From JAUILA01 sp964563925 (GTDB lineage: Bacteria > Bacteroidota > Bacteroidia > Cytophagales > Cyclobacteriaceae): DNA of 40,767 nucleotides. A model generated the notes under the pieces. The model did no database searches and was not told the DNA's origin. It saw only the letters and a program-made list of their open reading frames with translations. The position numbers and the translations under genes were made by a program. The stretch lies in assembly GCA_964563925.1 (NCBI GenBank), contig CAZLZD010000040.1, positions 1 to 40,767 on the forward strand, in the 5' to 3' direction. Below, in pieces: positions 1 through 9,186 of the stretch. Every line of letters starts with the position of its first letter. The stretch's first letter is position 1.

Positions 1-1371
1 CAAACCTTTTACTTTCCACAGGAGGAGTTTAAGGTTGAGAAAAACGAACTCTATTTCAATGGTGTACCCCTTATGGACATCATTAATAAATACGGGACCC
101 CGTTAAAACTCACGTATCTTCCCAAGATTTCCGAGAATATTAAATATGCCCGGCGCATCTTCAACAATGCGATGAAGAAGCACGACTATAAGGGAAATTA
201 TACGTATTGCTACTGCACCAAATCTTCCCACTTCTCATTTGTGATGGAAGAGGCGATAAAAAGCGGTGCGCACATCGAAACTTCCTCCTCCTACGATATT
301 CCCATTGTCAGGAAATTGTATGAAAAGGAGAAGATTAACAAAGACATATTTGTGGTTTGTAACGGATTCAAACGACCACTCTACCGGCAGTATATCAGTG
401 AATTGCTCAATGATGGCTGGAAGAACTGCATTCCCGTCCTGGACAACCTTCATGAACTCAGTTATTATGAGGAGAATGTAAAGAATACCTATAAAGTAGG
501 GATCAGGATTGCCGCAGACGAGGAACCGAATTTTGAATTTTATACCTCACGGCTTGGCATCCGGTACAGCGATGTGAATACCCTTTACAGGGAGCAGATC
601 AAGCCCAGCAAAAAGGCCAGGCTCAAATTGCTGCACTTCTTTATCAATACCGGCATCCGCGATACGGCCTATTACTGGAGTGAATTAAGCCGTTTCATTT
701 TCAAGTACTGTGAGCTCAAAAAAGAGTGTCCCGAACTCGATACCATTGATATCGGGGGCGGATTTCCAATCAAGACCTCGCTTGGCTTTGAATATGACTA
801 CAAGTACATGGCTGAGCAGATCGTGGAGAATGTGAAGTGGATTTGCGGGAAGAATAATGTGCCCGTCCCTAATATATTTACAGAATTCGGCAGTTATACC
901 GTCGGGGAAAGCGGGGCGGTACTCTACTCCATCATGGATCAGAAACTCCAGAATGACAAAGAACTCTGGTATATGATCGACGGGTCTTTCATCACCAACC
1001 TTCCCGATGTATGGGGACTGAACCAAAAGTATGTTATGCTTGCGGTCAACAAGTGGGATGAAATGTACCACAAAGTGAATCTTGGGGGCCTCACCTGCGA
1101 CAGCATGGACTATTACAACAGTGAAGCACATACCAGTGAAGTCTTTCTGCCCATGATCGAGGACAACGACCAGAAGAACAAGCTGTATATAGGTTTCTTC
1201 CATACCGGTGCCTACCAGGAATCACTTGGTGGTTATGGTGGCATCCAGCACTGCCTGATGCCTGCCCCGAAGCATGTGATCATTGACCGGGACAGTGAAG
1301 GGAATGTTACCTCCCATCTGTTTGCGGAAGAACAGACCAGTGAGTCCATGCTGAAGACGCTGGGCTACTAG
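1..1371 (+). CDS. speA: Arginine decarboxylase, fold-III PLP type (5' end cut by window edge)
   Basis: The reading frame is open from base 1, so the ATG at 73 is internal; upstream residues (QTFYFPQEEF...) continue the protein and the true start lies outside the window. The family decarboxylates arginine to agmatine for polyamine synthesis, in the cytoplasm. Visible features are the PLP-lysine region CYCTKSSHF, the glycine-rich phosphate-binding IDIGGGFP, a CDSMD active-site segment and a C-terminal GAYQ. The usual EPGR-like phosphate loop reads TEFGSYTVGESG, so Pro and Arg of the classical motif are replaced; I recall this as typical of the Bacteroidota branch. Arginine specificity rests on overall resemblance; another basic-amino-acid or carboxynorspermidine decarboxylase is possible. 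It converges on the M3 peptidase gene. Confidence 0.85.
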   Translation, partial: QTFYFPQEEFKVEKNELYFNGVPLMDIINKYGTPLKLTYLPKISENIKYARRIFNNAMKKHDYKGNYTYCYCTKSSHFSFVMEEAIKSGAHIETSSSYDIPIVRKLYEKEKINKDIFVVCNGFKRPLYRQYISELLNDGWKNCIPVLDNLHELSYYEENVKNTYKVGIRIAADEEPNFEFYTSRLGIRYSDVNTLYREQIKPSKKARLKLLHFFINTGIRDTAYYWSELSRFIFKYCELKKECPELDTIDIGGGFPIKTSLGFEYDYKYMAEQIVENVKWICGKNNVPVPNIFTEFGSYTVGESGAVLYSIMDQKLQNDKELWYMIDGSFITNLPDVWGLNQKYVMLAVNKWDEMYHKVNLGGLTCDSMDYYNSEAHTSEVFLPMIEDNDQKNKLYIGFFHTGAYQESLGGYGGIQHCLMPAPKHVIIDRDSEGNVTSHLFAEEQTSESMLKTLGY

Positions 1372-1397
1372 CCCGCAGACATACGTGTTTACAACCA

Positions 1398-1423
1398 ATC
1401 AGGGGCCCGCAAGAGTCCCTGAT
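1398..1423. terminator. Weak hairpin downstream of speA
   Basis: ATCAGGGGC (1398-1406) pairs with GAGTCCCTGAT (arm 1415-1423), giving a 9 bp stem with one G-T pair and an 8 nt loop. No T-tract follows, so it is a poor intrinsic terminator. A second hairpin (1495-1512, CCGGTC/GGCCGG with one wobble) is followed by TTTAT. Together these occupy the 145 bp convergent gap between speA and the M3 peptidase; nothing else is evident there. Confidence 0.3.
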
Positions 1424-1516
1424 ATATGAAGGGCTAAATACTATTGGTTTTCCCTGTATTAATTGTGCAGGGATGCGAGGATGATGATCATTGTCCGGTC
1501 GGCGATGGCCGGTTTA

Positions 1517-3256
1517 TCATGCCCCCTGATTTTCTATCGCTTTCAATTCTTCCCGGACAAACTGCATCAGTTCCCGGATATAGTCCCGGCTGAAATCAAA
1601 TTTGATCCCTGCTGCCTCGTATACTTCCGGAATTGACCTCGTATAGCCCAGGCGCAGTGCGTTCATATATCCTTCCAGGCCTTTGCGGTTGTCTTCCCTG
1701 AAGTTTTTCCAGACCGCCACCGCTCCCAGCTGAGCCATCCCGTATTCAATGTAGTAAAACGGCACCTCGTACAGGTGAAGCTGCTTTTGCCAGAGGTAAT
1801 TCTTATTTTCCTCATAGCCGGTCCAGTCGGTGACCTCATCACTGAACTGGTTAAGAATACGGTTCCATTCGGCAATCCGTTCTTCGTGGCTGTGGGCTGG
1901 ATTTTCATAAATCCAATGCTGAAATTTATCAATCACAGCCACCCAGGGAAGGGTTTCTATGATTTGCTCAAGGTGTTCAGTGCGGGCACGTTTCAGGTCC
2001 GCCTCATTGGAAAAGAACAGGTCCCAGTGATCCATGGAGATGAGCTCCATGCTCATGGAAGCAAGTTCGGCCACCTCGGACGGCGTATGTTTGAAATCAT
2101 TAAGCTCCAGCTCACGGGTAAGGAATGAGTGTACGGCATGACCTCCTTCATGAAGAATGGTCACCATATCCCGCAGTGTGGAGGTCGCATTCATGAAGAT
2201 AAAGGGAACCCCGATTTCGGCCAGCGGGTAATTATATCCACCCGGCGCTTTCCCCTTACGGGATTCAAGGTCAAGGTGCCCCATTTCCCGCATTATCTCC
2301 AGGCACTGGCCAAGGAACGGATCCAGGCGCTTGAATACCTCAATGGTTCGGCTGGTAAGCTCCTGGCTGTCCTTGAATGGTTTTAAGGAATCTCTTCCAA
2401 GCTGATCCACCGCTTTGTCATACGGTTTAAGGGCTGAAACCTGCATATTTTCCTTCCGCTCCTGCGCCAGGTCGTTCAGCATCGGAACTACTTCAAGCCT
2501 TACAGATTCATGGAAGTCAAAACAATCCGACGGGGAGTAATCGAAGCGACCCATCGACTTGAACTTATAGTCCCTGAAATTATCAAACCCGGCATTTTTG
2601 GCAACTTCTGTACGCAGGGTGATCAGCTTATCATACAGCTGGTCAAGGGTTTCCTTATCCTCTAACCGCCTGGACGCAATCTTCTCATAGACTTCCTTAC
2701 GACGCTCCCGGTCGGTATCCTGAAGAATGACGGCTGCCTGCTGGAGGGTCATTTCCCTGTCATCCACCTCCACGGTCATGGCTCCGGTCACCTGTCCGTA
2801 ACGCTGGGTCTCCGTCTGAATCTCGGTAAAGATCGGAATATTCTCCTCCCGGAATATATCTATTTCCTTACGTATTTCACGGATCATGATATCATATCCT
2901 TCTTCATTCTCCAGTGCACTGATAAAGGGGCAGTTAATCGCCTTTTTGTTCAGAAGGTCTGACATAGGGGCGATTTTTGGCTGGATCTGCATAACGAAGT
3001 GCCGGTAGGCATTACTGTATTCCTCGTTGTCTGTCCACCGTGTCATGTTAATGTATTTCCATCCGAGATCTTCCGAAAGAACTGATTCAAGTTCACTCCG
3101 GTCCTTCATCCAGTTTTTCAGATCACCGGGTTCCTGGATGTCACGCTCGAGAAGATCCCTGAAATAAGGTTCAATTGTTTCCCAGTTATCAACCTTGAAA
3201 TTATCCGGTAAAAATTTTCTTACCGGCCTTTCCGGTACCTGCACCTGCATCTTCAT
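1517..3256 (-). CDS. M3 family oligoendopeptidase (PepF-like zinc metallopeptidase)
   Basis: A 579-residue cytoplasmic peptidase of the thimet-oligopeptidase/PepF clan, which cleaves short peptides. The zinc site HEGGH lies at residues 369-373 within ILHEGGHAVHSF, and a downstream SEVAELASMSMEL segment supplies the probable third ligand, Glu397, matching the spacing in M3 enzymes. The long helical N-terminal half is as expected. No signal peptide is seen. The start MKMQVQVPERP is preceded by AGGATAG, which overlaps the stop of the upstream reductase gene; the two genes are 5 bp apart and surely co-transcribed. An internal Met3 is an alternative start. Substrate is unknown; the link to the neighbouring oxidoreductase is positional only. 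Confidence 0.9.
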   Translation of the reverse strand: MKMQVQVPERPVRKFLPDNFKVDNWETIEPYFRDLLERDIQEPGDLKNWMKDRSELESVLSEDLGWKYINMTRWTDNEEYSNAYRHFVMQIQPKIAPMSDLLNKKAINCPFISALENEEGYDIMIREIRKEIDIFREENIPIFTEIQTETQRYGQVTGAMTVEVDDREMTLQQAAVILQDTDRERRKEVYEKIASRRLEDKETLDQLYDKLITLRTEVAKNAGFDNFRDYKFKSMGRFDYSPSDCFDFHESVRLEVVPMLNDLAQERKENMQVSALKPYDKAVDQLGRDSLKPFKDSQELTSRTIEVFKRLDPFLGQCLEIMREMGHLDLESRKGKAPGGYNYPLAEIGVPFIFMNATSTLRDMVTILHEGGHAVHSFLTRELELNDFKHTPSEVAELASMSMELISMDHWDLFFSNEADLKRARTEHLEQIIETLPWVAVIDKFQHWIYENPAHSHEERIAEWNRILNQFSDEVTDWTGYEENKNYLWQKQLHLYEVPFYYIEYGMAQLGAVAVWKNFREDNRKGLEGYMNALRLGYTRSIPEVYEAAGIKFDFSRDYIRELMQFVREELKAIENQGA

Positions 3257-3261
3257 ACTAT

Positions 3262-4398
3262 CTATCCTATTTCAATTACTACATCATCACTGGCCGGATG
3301 CCCCACACAGGTAAGCACATAGCCCTCTTCAAGTTCTGCATCCGAGAGCCCCTCCTCTTCATCCAGCTTTACCTTACCTGAAATACACTTACCCCTGCAG
3401 GCGGTACAAAGTCCGCTTTGACAGGAATAAGGAAGGTCAATGCCAAGATCAAGCGCCGTCTCAAGTATAGTACTGTCGGGCTCGACACTGAATACATGCT
3501 CTTCTCCGTCATAAATCACCTTTACCTCCCTGGCCTGGTCTGACGAGCCGGCCACATCTTCTCCCTGGGTCTGCTTCAGCTCCTTGTCGATCGTGCCGGT
3601 CACAAAGCTCTCCTTGAAAATCTTATCCTCCGGGATCATTTGCTCCATCAGCAGGTTCTGTACATTCTTCATCATACCCTCAGGTCCGCACATCAGGTAG
3701 GTCGAATGGTCTATACCCCAGTCAGGAAGGCGCTCAAAAATCTTGACCAGCATATCATGATTGAGAAGACCAGAATGGCCCTGCCAGTTCATCGGTGCAT
3801 CGTCCAGCACATGAATCACCCGCAGCCTGCCTTCATAACTCGTCTGCATCTCATCCAGCTTTTCCCTGAAAATAATGCTGTCTACGTTGCGGTTGCAGTA
3901 GATCAGTGAGCAGATACTCTCCGGTTCACGGAAAAGCAGGGTTTTGATAATGGACATCATCGGGGTTATTCCGCTTCCACCGGCAAACATGATCAGGTGC
4001 CTTTTGCTGGAACTGTCATACTGGGTGGTAAACGAACCCATTGCCTCCATGACCTTGATGGTATCGCCCGCCCGGCAGCGGTCATTAAGCCAGTTTGATA
4101 CCAATCCCCCGTCTACGCGCTTCACCGTAACGGCCAGGTCTGCATCCACAGCAGGAGATGAACACAGGGAATAAGCACGTCGTACTTCCTTTCCATCAAT
4201 AGTAAGGATCAGGGTCAGAAACTGCCCTGCTTCATACGTTAGCGGGTTGTCAGGTTGGTCAAATACAATGGTAATTGCATCTTTGGTTTCCCGGATTACC
4301 TCTTTTACCTGTAATTGCCGGTATCTTCCGCTTAGCGGAGCGCTTTCCGGTTTTTTACTCTCCGGACTGCTTTTCTTCTTGAAAAAATTAAATGCCAT
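3262..4398 (-). CDS. Ferredoxin-NADP reductase-like flavoprotein with C-terminal 2Fe-2S domain (PaaE/HmpX-like)
   Basis: A 378-residue soluble electron-transfer protein. Domain order: FAD-binding barrel (about 27-125) with R74-A-Y-S as the flavin motif; NAD(P)-binding domain (about 133-260) with GGSGITPMMS and CGPEGMM; plant-type 2Fe-2S ferredoxin domain (about 290-378) with Cys326, Cys331, Cys334 and Cys364. This architecture is that of phenylacetyl-CoA epoxygenase reductase PaaE and related oxygenase reductases, but no oxygenase or paa gene is nearby, so the partner is unknown. Bacteroidota commonly carry such a stand-alone copy. First gene of a two-gene unit with the M3 peptidase; a TATCTTTG promoter box lies 55 nt upstream. 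Confidence 0.85.
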   Translation of the reverse strand: MAFNFFKKKSSPESKKPESAPLSGRYRQLQVKEVIRETKDAITIVFDQPDNPLTYEAGQFLTLILTIDGKEVRRAYSLCSSPAVDADLAVTVKRVDGGLVSNWLNDRCRAGDTIKVMEAMGSFTTQYDSSSKRHLIMFAGGSGITPMMSIIKTLLFREPESICSLIYCNRNVDSIIFREKLDEMQTSYEGRLRVIHVLDDAPMNWQGHSGLLNHDMLVKIFERLPDWGIDHSTYLMCGPEGMMKNVQNLLMEQMIPEDKIFKESFVTGTIDKELKQTQGEDVAGSSDQAREVKVIYDGEEHVFSVEPDSTILETALDLGIDLPYSCQSGLCTACRGKCISGKVKLDEEEGLSDAELEEGYVLTCVGHPASDDVVIEIG

Positions 4399-4453
4399 AT
4401 AAATTCATTGGTTCTTGCGAAAGACAGGCCTTTCCATGTCTTTGAATTGAGCA

Positions 4454-4461
4454 CAAAGATA
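4454..4461 (-). promoter_or_regulatory. Bacteroidota -7 box for the reductase/M3 operon
   Basis: Minus-strand TATCTTTG fits TAnnTTTG exactly and lies 55 nt before the reductase ATG. A TTGAAA sequence at 4485-4490 on the same strand is a possible -33 element, though the 26 nt spacing is longer than usual. Confidence 0.55.
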
Positions 4462-4592
4462 CGGAATCCGTGCCATATCGCCAGTTTCAATAAGATATAA
4501 CAACATCGCCGTCTGCTGGTTTAACGTTTCGTTGTTTTTGCAGGTTTTTGGAGAATGACAGGCATTATTAACCTCCGATACATTGAAATTAT

Positions 4593-4600
4593 TATTTTTG
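4593..4600 (+). promoter_or_regulatory. Bacteroidota -7 box for purB
   Basis: TATTTTTG matches TAnnTTTG. It ends 1 nt before the upstream in-frame ATG at 4602 and 22 nt before the ATG at 4623. Transcription would begin near 4605, so only the 4623 start can be translated from this promoter. No clear -33 TTG is seen. Confidence 0.55.
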
Positions 4601-4622
4601 CATGCTCAAACGCAACAATCCT

Positions 4623-5966
4623 ATGGATCTCTCCACTTTACTTGCCATTTCACCGGTTGACGGACGTTACCGAAGACATACGGACGGCCTCGCTGCCTAT
4701 CTTTCGGAATTCGGACTCATAAAGTACCGCGTTCGGGTGGAGGTCGAATATTTCATTGCATTGTGCAAACTCCCTGTTCCTCAGCTGGCACATGTCGACC
4801 CGGCTGTATTCGAGCCCATGCGTGACATATACCGTAATCTGAGTACGGACGATGCAGAGCGTATCAAGGAAATTGAAAAAACTACCAACCATGATGTCAA
4901 GGCCGTTGAGTATTTCCTGAAAGAATGGTTTGACGCCCAGGGACTGGAAACATCCAAGGAATTCATCCATTTCGGACTGACTTCCCAGGATGTGAATAAC
5001 ACCGCCATTCCACTTTCCCTGAAAGAGGCCATGGTCACCGAAGTCCTTCCCTTACTCGAAAAGGTCGTTGCTCAGATCGAATCCTTCTCAGAGGCATGGA
5101 GCGGGGTACCGATGCTGGCCCGTACCCACGGACAACCGGCGAGTCCGACGTTGCTTGGAAAAGAAATGAAGGTATTCTCCCAACGGCTCAGGGAACAGCT
5201 GGATTTCCTGAAACAGGTTCCTTTTTCGGCCAAGTTTGGCGGCGCCACCGGTAATTTCAATGCCCATCACGTCGCCTATCCTGACCAGGACTGGCATGCG
5301 TTTGGCACCCGGTTCGTCCAGGAGGTACTGGAGTTGAAACGCAGTCACCCTACCACCCAGATTGATCATTATGATCACCTGGCTGCTTATTTCGACGGGC
5401 TCAAGCGTATTGACACCATCCTGATTGATTTCAGCCGGGATATATGGCAATATATTTCCATGCACTACTTCACCCAGAAAATACAGGCAGGCGAGGTGGG
5501 TTCATCCGCCATGCCTCACAAGGTCAATCCCATTGATTTTGAAAATGCCGAGGGGAACCTGGGCATCGCCAATGCATTATTTGAACACCTTTCTGCCAAA
5601 TTGCCGGTTTCCAGGCTTCAGCGCGACCTGACCGACAGTACCGTCCTGCGAAATATCGGTGTACCCCTGGGACATATGGTCATCGCGTTTCAGTCACTGT
5701 TAAAGGGATTAGGAAAGCTTGAACTGAATGAGGCCTCAATCCATGCCGACCTTGAAGCCAACTGGGCTGTGGTAGCTGAAGGGATCCAGACCGTTTTACG
5801 CAGGGAAGGGTATCCTAAGCCTTATGAGGCACTGAAAGGGCTGACACGAACCAATGAAAAAATCACAGAGGAAACGATCCGGTCATTTATCATGACACTC
5901 GATATCACGGATGACCTCAAACAGGAGTTACTGGCCATTACTCCCTATAATTACACCGGAATGTAA
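4623..5966 (+). CDS. purB: Adenylosuccinate lyase
   Basis: PurB acts twice in purine synthesis, releasing fumarate from SAICAR and from adenylosuccinate. The 447-residue product is the long E. coli-like form. The family signature GSSAMPHKVNP is present (catalytic serine loop, about residues 293-303), as is the THGQPASPT segment with the conserved His169. The start MDLSTLLAISPVDGRY matches how homologues begin; the upstream ATG at 4602 is disfavoured because the promoter box TATTTTTG ends at 4600. No Shine-Dalgarno is visible (leader CGCAACAATCCT). The gene ends exactly where the convergent small secreted protein gene ends: the two stop codons are adjacent with no spacer. Confidence 0.95.
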   Translation: MDLSTLLAISPVDGRYRRHTDGLAAYLSEFGLIKYRVRVEVEYFIALCKLPVPQLAHVDPAVFEPMRDIYRNLSTDDAERIKEIEKTTNHDVKAVEYFLKEWFDAQGLETSKEFIHFGLTSQDVNNTAIPLSLKEAMVTEVLPLLEKVVAQIESFSEAWSGVPMLARTHGQPASPTLLGKEMKVFSQRLREQLDFLKQVPFSAKFGGATGNFNAHHVAYPDQDWHAFGTRFVQEVLELKRSHPTTQIDHYDHLAAYFDGLKRIDTILIDFSRDIWQYISMHYFTQKIQAGEVGSSAMPHKVNPIDFENAEGNLGIANALFEHLSAKLPVSRLQRDLTDSTVLRNIGVPLGHMVIAFQSLLKGLGKLELNEASIHADLEANWAVVAEGIQTVLRREGYPKPYEALKGLTRTNEKITEETIRSFIMTLDITDDLKQELLAITPYNYTGM

Positions 5967-6362
5967 TCAACCGACATAGTCACCGGTCTTCTCCCTGCAC
6001 TGTTTCCTTTCTTTTTTCAGCCGGAATTTCCAGAACGGTCCATTCCTGAACATGATCCCGATCTTGGCAGTCAGGTTATGCACGAGTCGTTCAAACTCAC
6101 TCTTGTAACCGGACCGGCCCTTTACCTGCACCACGTATTCGAAGCCCATTTCACTGGTTACATCTTCCATGCATTTATTCCCCAGCAGGAGTCCGTCCGT
6201 GTCATTTTTAATCCACTGAATGGACCGTTTGCTTTTAAGGTCTTTATGCTTGGGCTTGTTGGTCGGCGACTTGTTGGTAGTCGCCGTATTGCCAAACTTC
6301 AGATCGTCCTGGGCCATCGAAGGTGCGGTAAAAAATAGCAATAGCACCAAAAAATACTTCAT
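5967..6362 (-). CDS. Small secreted protein of unknown function
   Basis: A 131-residue protein with a clear signal peptide (MKYFLVLLLFFTAPSMAQ, cleavage near residue 18), so periplasmic or outer-membrane associated. The mature part is rich in Lys and Arg (KPKHKDLKSKR and RLKKERKQCREK) and has two cysteines (in NKCMED and KQCREK) that could form one disulfide. I recognise no domain. It is the last gene of the HlyD-permease-TolC operon, 26 bp after the TolC-like gene, so it is probably co-expressed with the exporter. Its stop codon directly abuts the purB stop codon on the other strand. Confidence 0.75.
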   Translation of the reverse strand: MKYFLVLLLFFTAPSMAQDDLKFGNTATTNKSPTNKPKHKDLKSKRSIQWIKNDTDGLLLGNKCMEDVTSEMGFEYVVQVKGRSGYKSEFERLVHNLTAKIGIMFRNGPFWKFRLKKERKQCREKTGDYVG

Positions 6363-6388
6363 CCCCCAATATGCAAAAAAATCACGAA

Positions 6389-7855
6389 TTAATACTGCTG
6401 GGTAAACTCCTCAGGCACGTACAGCAACCTGTCCTCAACAAAGTCATACAAGGTAAGGCGACGCAGGTCATAGTACGCGGTCCAGAATGAACGCAAGGCA
6501 TTAATATAGCTCCTGCGGGCGTCATCCTTTTCAGTAAGGGCAATGTTCAGGTTGGTGATATCAATCTTACCGATCAGGTACCTGTTTTGTGCCACCTCAT
6601 AGCGTTCCTGCGCAACTTCATCTGACTTCTGGGTAATCTCAAGCTGTGATCTCAGTACTTCAAACTGACGAACCTGGGTAAGGATCTCCTGTTCGAATAG
6701 CTGTACATCCTGGGCGATAACATAGTCATTAAGCTGCATATTGGCCATGGCGGTCTGCATCCGTGCCTTGTTCCTGCCCCAGTCAATAAGCGGGATGTTA
6801 AACGTCAGGTTAACGCGTTGCTGGTTATTCGGGTCTTCTGCAATGCCGTCAAGCTCGGTTCCCGCATTATTATATCCAAAGGAGGCCACAAGGTTGGTCT
6901 GGAACCGCTGCGCCCGGGCCTGGGCTACTTCCCTTTCCGCTTCGATCCGTCGCCGTTCAAATTGCACATAATCTGAGCGGTTCAGCTTGGCATATTCCAG
7001 GGCCTCCATAAAATCAAGGTCAAATTCAGGAATGGTTTCCGGGAGAATAAGCTGGATCTGAACATCTTCCGTCAGCCCGATGTAAGCCCGTAGCCTGAGC
7101 CGCGAGGTTTCACGGTCAAGCTGTGCCTCCACCACGTCCTGTTGTGAACGCAATAACTGCAGCTCTACCTGAAGCAGTTTATCCTTGGAGGTCGTTCCGA
7201 TGTTATAACGGCCTTGTTCGATCTTGTAAATCGTATCGTTGTTTGCCAGGTTGAACTGGGCAATTTCATAATTGATCTGTGCGTCCAGGTAACCAAAGAA
7301 ACGCTGTGTGGCCTCGCGCGAAATAGCTTCCATCTGCTCGACATATTCACGTTTGGATTCTTCATAACGCAATGGTTCGGTCATTTTATCCCATTTCAGA
7401 TCATTGAAACCGAAGATTGGCTGAATCAGGCGCACATTAACCAGGGTGGTGTTAAATTGCCGCAGGTCCCGGTCTATATCCTTGAAGTAGCTCAGGTTTG
7501 AGTTGATGGACACATTTCCCCCGGTCCACGGGATTGGCTGTTCAATCCCCATATTCACCCGGGAATTAATCTGCACCCGTTCCTGAAATACAATCGTTCC
7601 GTCATCAAGACGGTTACTGAAGAAATCGCGGTTATAGTCCGGGACGTTTCCTTCCAGCCGGAGCTGCGGATTGTAATTGGACCGGTAAAACCGATACTGC
7701 CAGTACCTGTTTTCAAGGCGGGTTTCCGCCTGTTTGGCACTTGGTGACTGATTTTTGGCACGTTCAATAACGTCCTCAAGGGTGAATCTAAGTTCCTGTG
7801 CATTCGCCATAATGGTCCCTAATGCCAGGAAAATTGTCAGGAAAGTTAATCGCAT
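6389..7855 (-). CDS. TolC family outer-membrane efflux channel
   Basis: A 488-residue outer-membrane factor that forms the exit duct of a tripartite exporter. It has a signal peptide (MRLTFLTIFLALGTIMANAQ) and the two internally repeated OEP halves: beta-strand segments (around 60-150 and 310-360) alternating with long helical coiled-coil stretches such as YVEQMEAISREATQRFFGYLDAQ and the region 365-440. Length fits the family. It sits 7 bp after the MacB-type permease and is the third gene of the operon, so the complete inner-membrane/adaptor/channel set is encoded here except for the ATPase. Confidence 0.9.
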   Translation of the reverse strand: MRLTFLTIFLALGTIMANAQELRFTLEDVIERAKNQSPSAKQAETRLENRYWQYRFYRSNYNPQLRLEGNVPDYNRDFFSNRLDDGTIVFQERVQINSRVNMGIEQPIPWTGGNVSINSNLSYFKDIDRDLRQFNTTLVNVRLIQPIFGFNDLKWDKMTEPLRYEESKREYVEQMEAISREATQRFFGYLDAQINYEIAQFNLANNDTIYKIEQGRYNIGTTSKDKLLQVELQLLRSQQDVVEAQLDRETSRLRLRAYIGLTEDVQIQLILPETIPEFDLDFMEALEYAKLNRSDYVQFERRRIEAEREVAQARAQRFQTNLVASFGYNNAGTELDGIAEDPNNQQRVNLTFNIPLIDWGRNKARMQTAMANMQLNDYVIAQDVQLFEQEILTQVRQFEVLRSQLEITQKSDEVAQERYEVAQNRYLIGKIDITNLNIALTEKDDARRSYINALRSFWTAYYDLRRLTLYDFVEDRLLYVPEEFTQQY

Positions 7856-7862
7856 ATCTGCT

Positions 7863-9185
7863 TTATTCGTAACGTAATGATGAAATCGGATCCTGTAAGG
7901 CTGCTTTTCGCGCCGGGGCTATTCCGAATATAAGCCCGATCGAGGCTGCTACTCCGAACGACAATAAAATGGATGAAACGGACACGATGGTCGGAATGTC
8001 GGCAAACTGGCTTACCAGATGGGCCAGAATGATCCCCAGGATTACGCCGATAAGTCCTCCCGTGACACTGATCATGACTGCCTCAAAAAGGAATTGGAGA
8101 ATGACATCTGTCTTCTGGGCGCCAATGGCCAGGCGCAGGCCTATTTCCTTGATACGCTCCAGGACGGAGGCAAGCATGATATTCATAATGCCTATCCCGC
8201 CTACCAGGAGTGAAATCCCTGCGATGGCTCCAAGGACCAGGTTAAAAATATCTTTGGTCCGTTGTTGTTGCTTCAACAATAATTCGGGGATAGTGATCTG
8301 AAAATCCACCGTTCCGTAATGACGCCTTTCCAACAGGCGGGCTATGATATCAGCCACGTTGTTAAGGTCGGTGGATTCTGCCACCTGTACCACGATACGA
8401 TCCAGCTGATGGTAATTGGCCTCCGACTGATTATCATCCTGGTTGGCGCGTGCTATCAGGGTCTGGTTAACCAGGGCCCTGTTCCGGTACCGCAACAGCG
8501 CGGTATTTATCGGGGTATACACATCCATGTTATAGTCACGGATCCCCAGGTTTTCGATGCTTTTTTCGCTGATGAAGCGTTCCTCCAGCACCCCGATGAT
8601 ACGAAGCCAGTGCTGCCCGACTTTAAGTAACTTTCCCAGTGGTTCCTGCTGCGGAAAGAACTTGGCCTGAATGCCTGCACCTATTATACAAACCGCCTCG
8701 CCTTTGCGCAGCTGTAATTCATTAAAGAGCGAACCTTCCCGTAATTCAAAATTGGACACATCAAAATAATTATTCTCCACCCCTACCAGTTTTGCTGACC
8801 GGCGGATGCCATTATTGATAATGTAGGTGTCCATGACTATCTCAGGACTGATGAATTCCAGATTCGGCACCACTTCAGAGATGCTCCTTACATCCAGGCT
8901 GGTAAGGCCGAGGGAAAAGTTTTTCTTTTCCCCACTTTCCTGGTTTTCCTCATTAGCGACTTTCTCCTCGGTTTGCTTTACAATCGGGGTGATGACGATA
9001 TTGTTCACACCTACCAGTTTGATCTGTTCCAGAATTTCCTGCTGGGCTCCATTACCAATAGCCAGCATAGAGATTACCGCGGCCACGCCAAAAATAATAC
9101 CAAGGGCGGTGAGCATGGAACGCATGCGGTTGGCCATTACCGCATCCACGGCAATCATAAAATTAGGTCCGAATTTTTGCCACAT
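7863..9185 (-). CDS. MacB-type ABC transporter permease (no ATPase domain)
   Basis: A 440-residue inner-membrane permease of the MacB/FtsX class. One N-terminal membrane helix (about 24-43) follows MRSMLTALGIIFG; a large periplasmic MacB-PCD domain spans about 50-290; three C-terminal helices lie near 318-340, 363-390 and 402-425, with the LERIKEIGLRLAIGAQ coupling motif between them. In E. coli MacB the ATPase is fused at the N-terminus; here the ATPase domain is absent and no ATP-binding gene lies in this operon, so one must be supplied from elsewhere. Such systems export peptides, lipoproteins or drugs; the substrate here is unknown. The gene begins 1 nt after the HlyD-type gene stops. Confidence 0.92.
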   Translation of the reverse strand: MWQKFGPNFMIAVDAVMANRMRSMLTALGIIFGVAAVISMLAIGNGAQQEILEQIKLVGVNNIVITPIVKQTEEKVANEENQESGEKKNFSLGLTSLDVRSISEVVPNLEFISPEIVMDTYIINNGIRRSAKLVGVENNYFDVSNFELREGSLFNELQLRKGEAVCIIGAGIQAKFFPQQEPLGKLLKVGQHWLRIIGVLEERFISEKSIENLGIRDYNMDVYTPINTALLRYRNRALVNQTLIARANQDDNQSEANYHQLDRIVVQVAESTDLNNVADIIARLLERRHYGTVDFQITIPELLLKQQQRTKDIFNLVLGAIAGISLLVGGIGIMNIMLASVLERIKEIGLRLAIGAQKTDVILQFLFEAVMISVTGGLIGVILGIILAHLVSQFADIPTIVSVSSILLSFGVAASIGLIFGIAPARKAALQDPISSLRYE

Positions 9186-9186
9186 A

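Noticed and set aside
685..1203. 172-codon minus-strand frame opposite speA
   Set aside because: Antisense to a well-conserved decarboxylase; composition and lack of motifs fit a shadow of the real gene.
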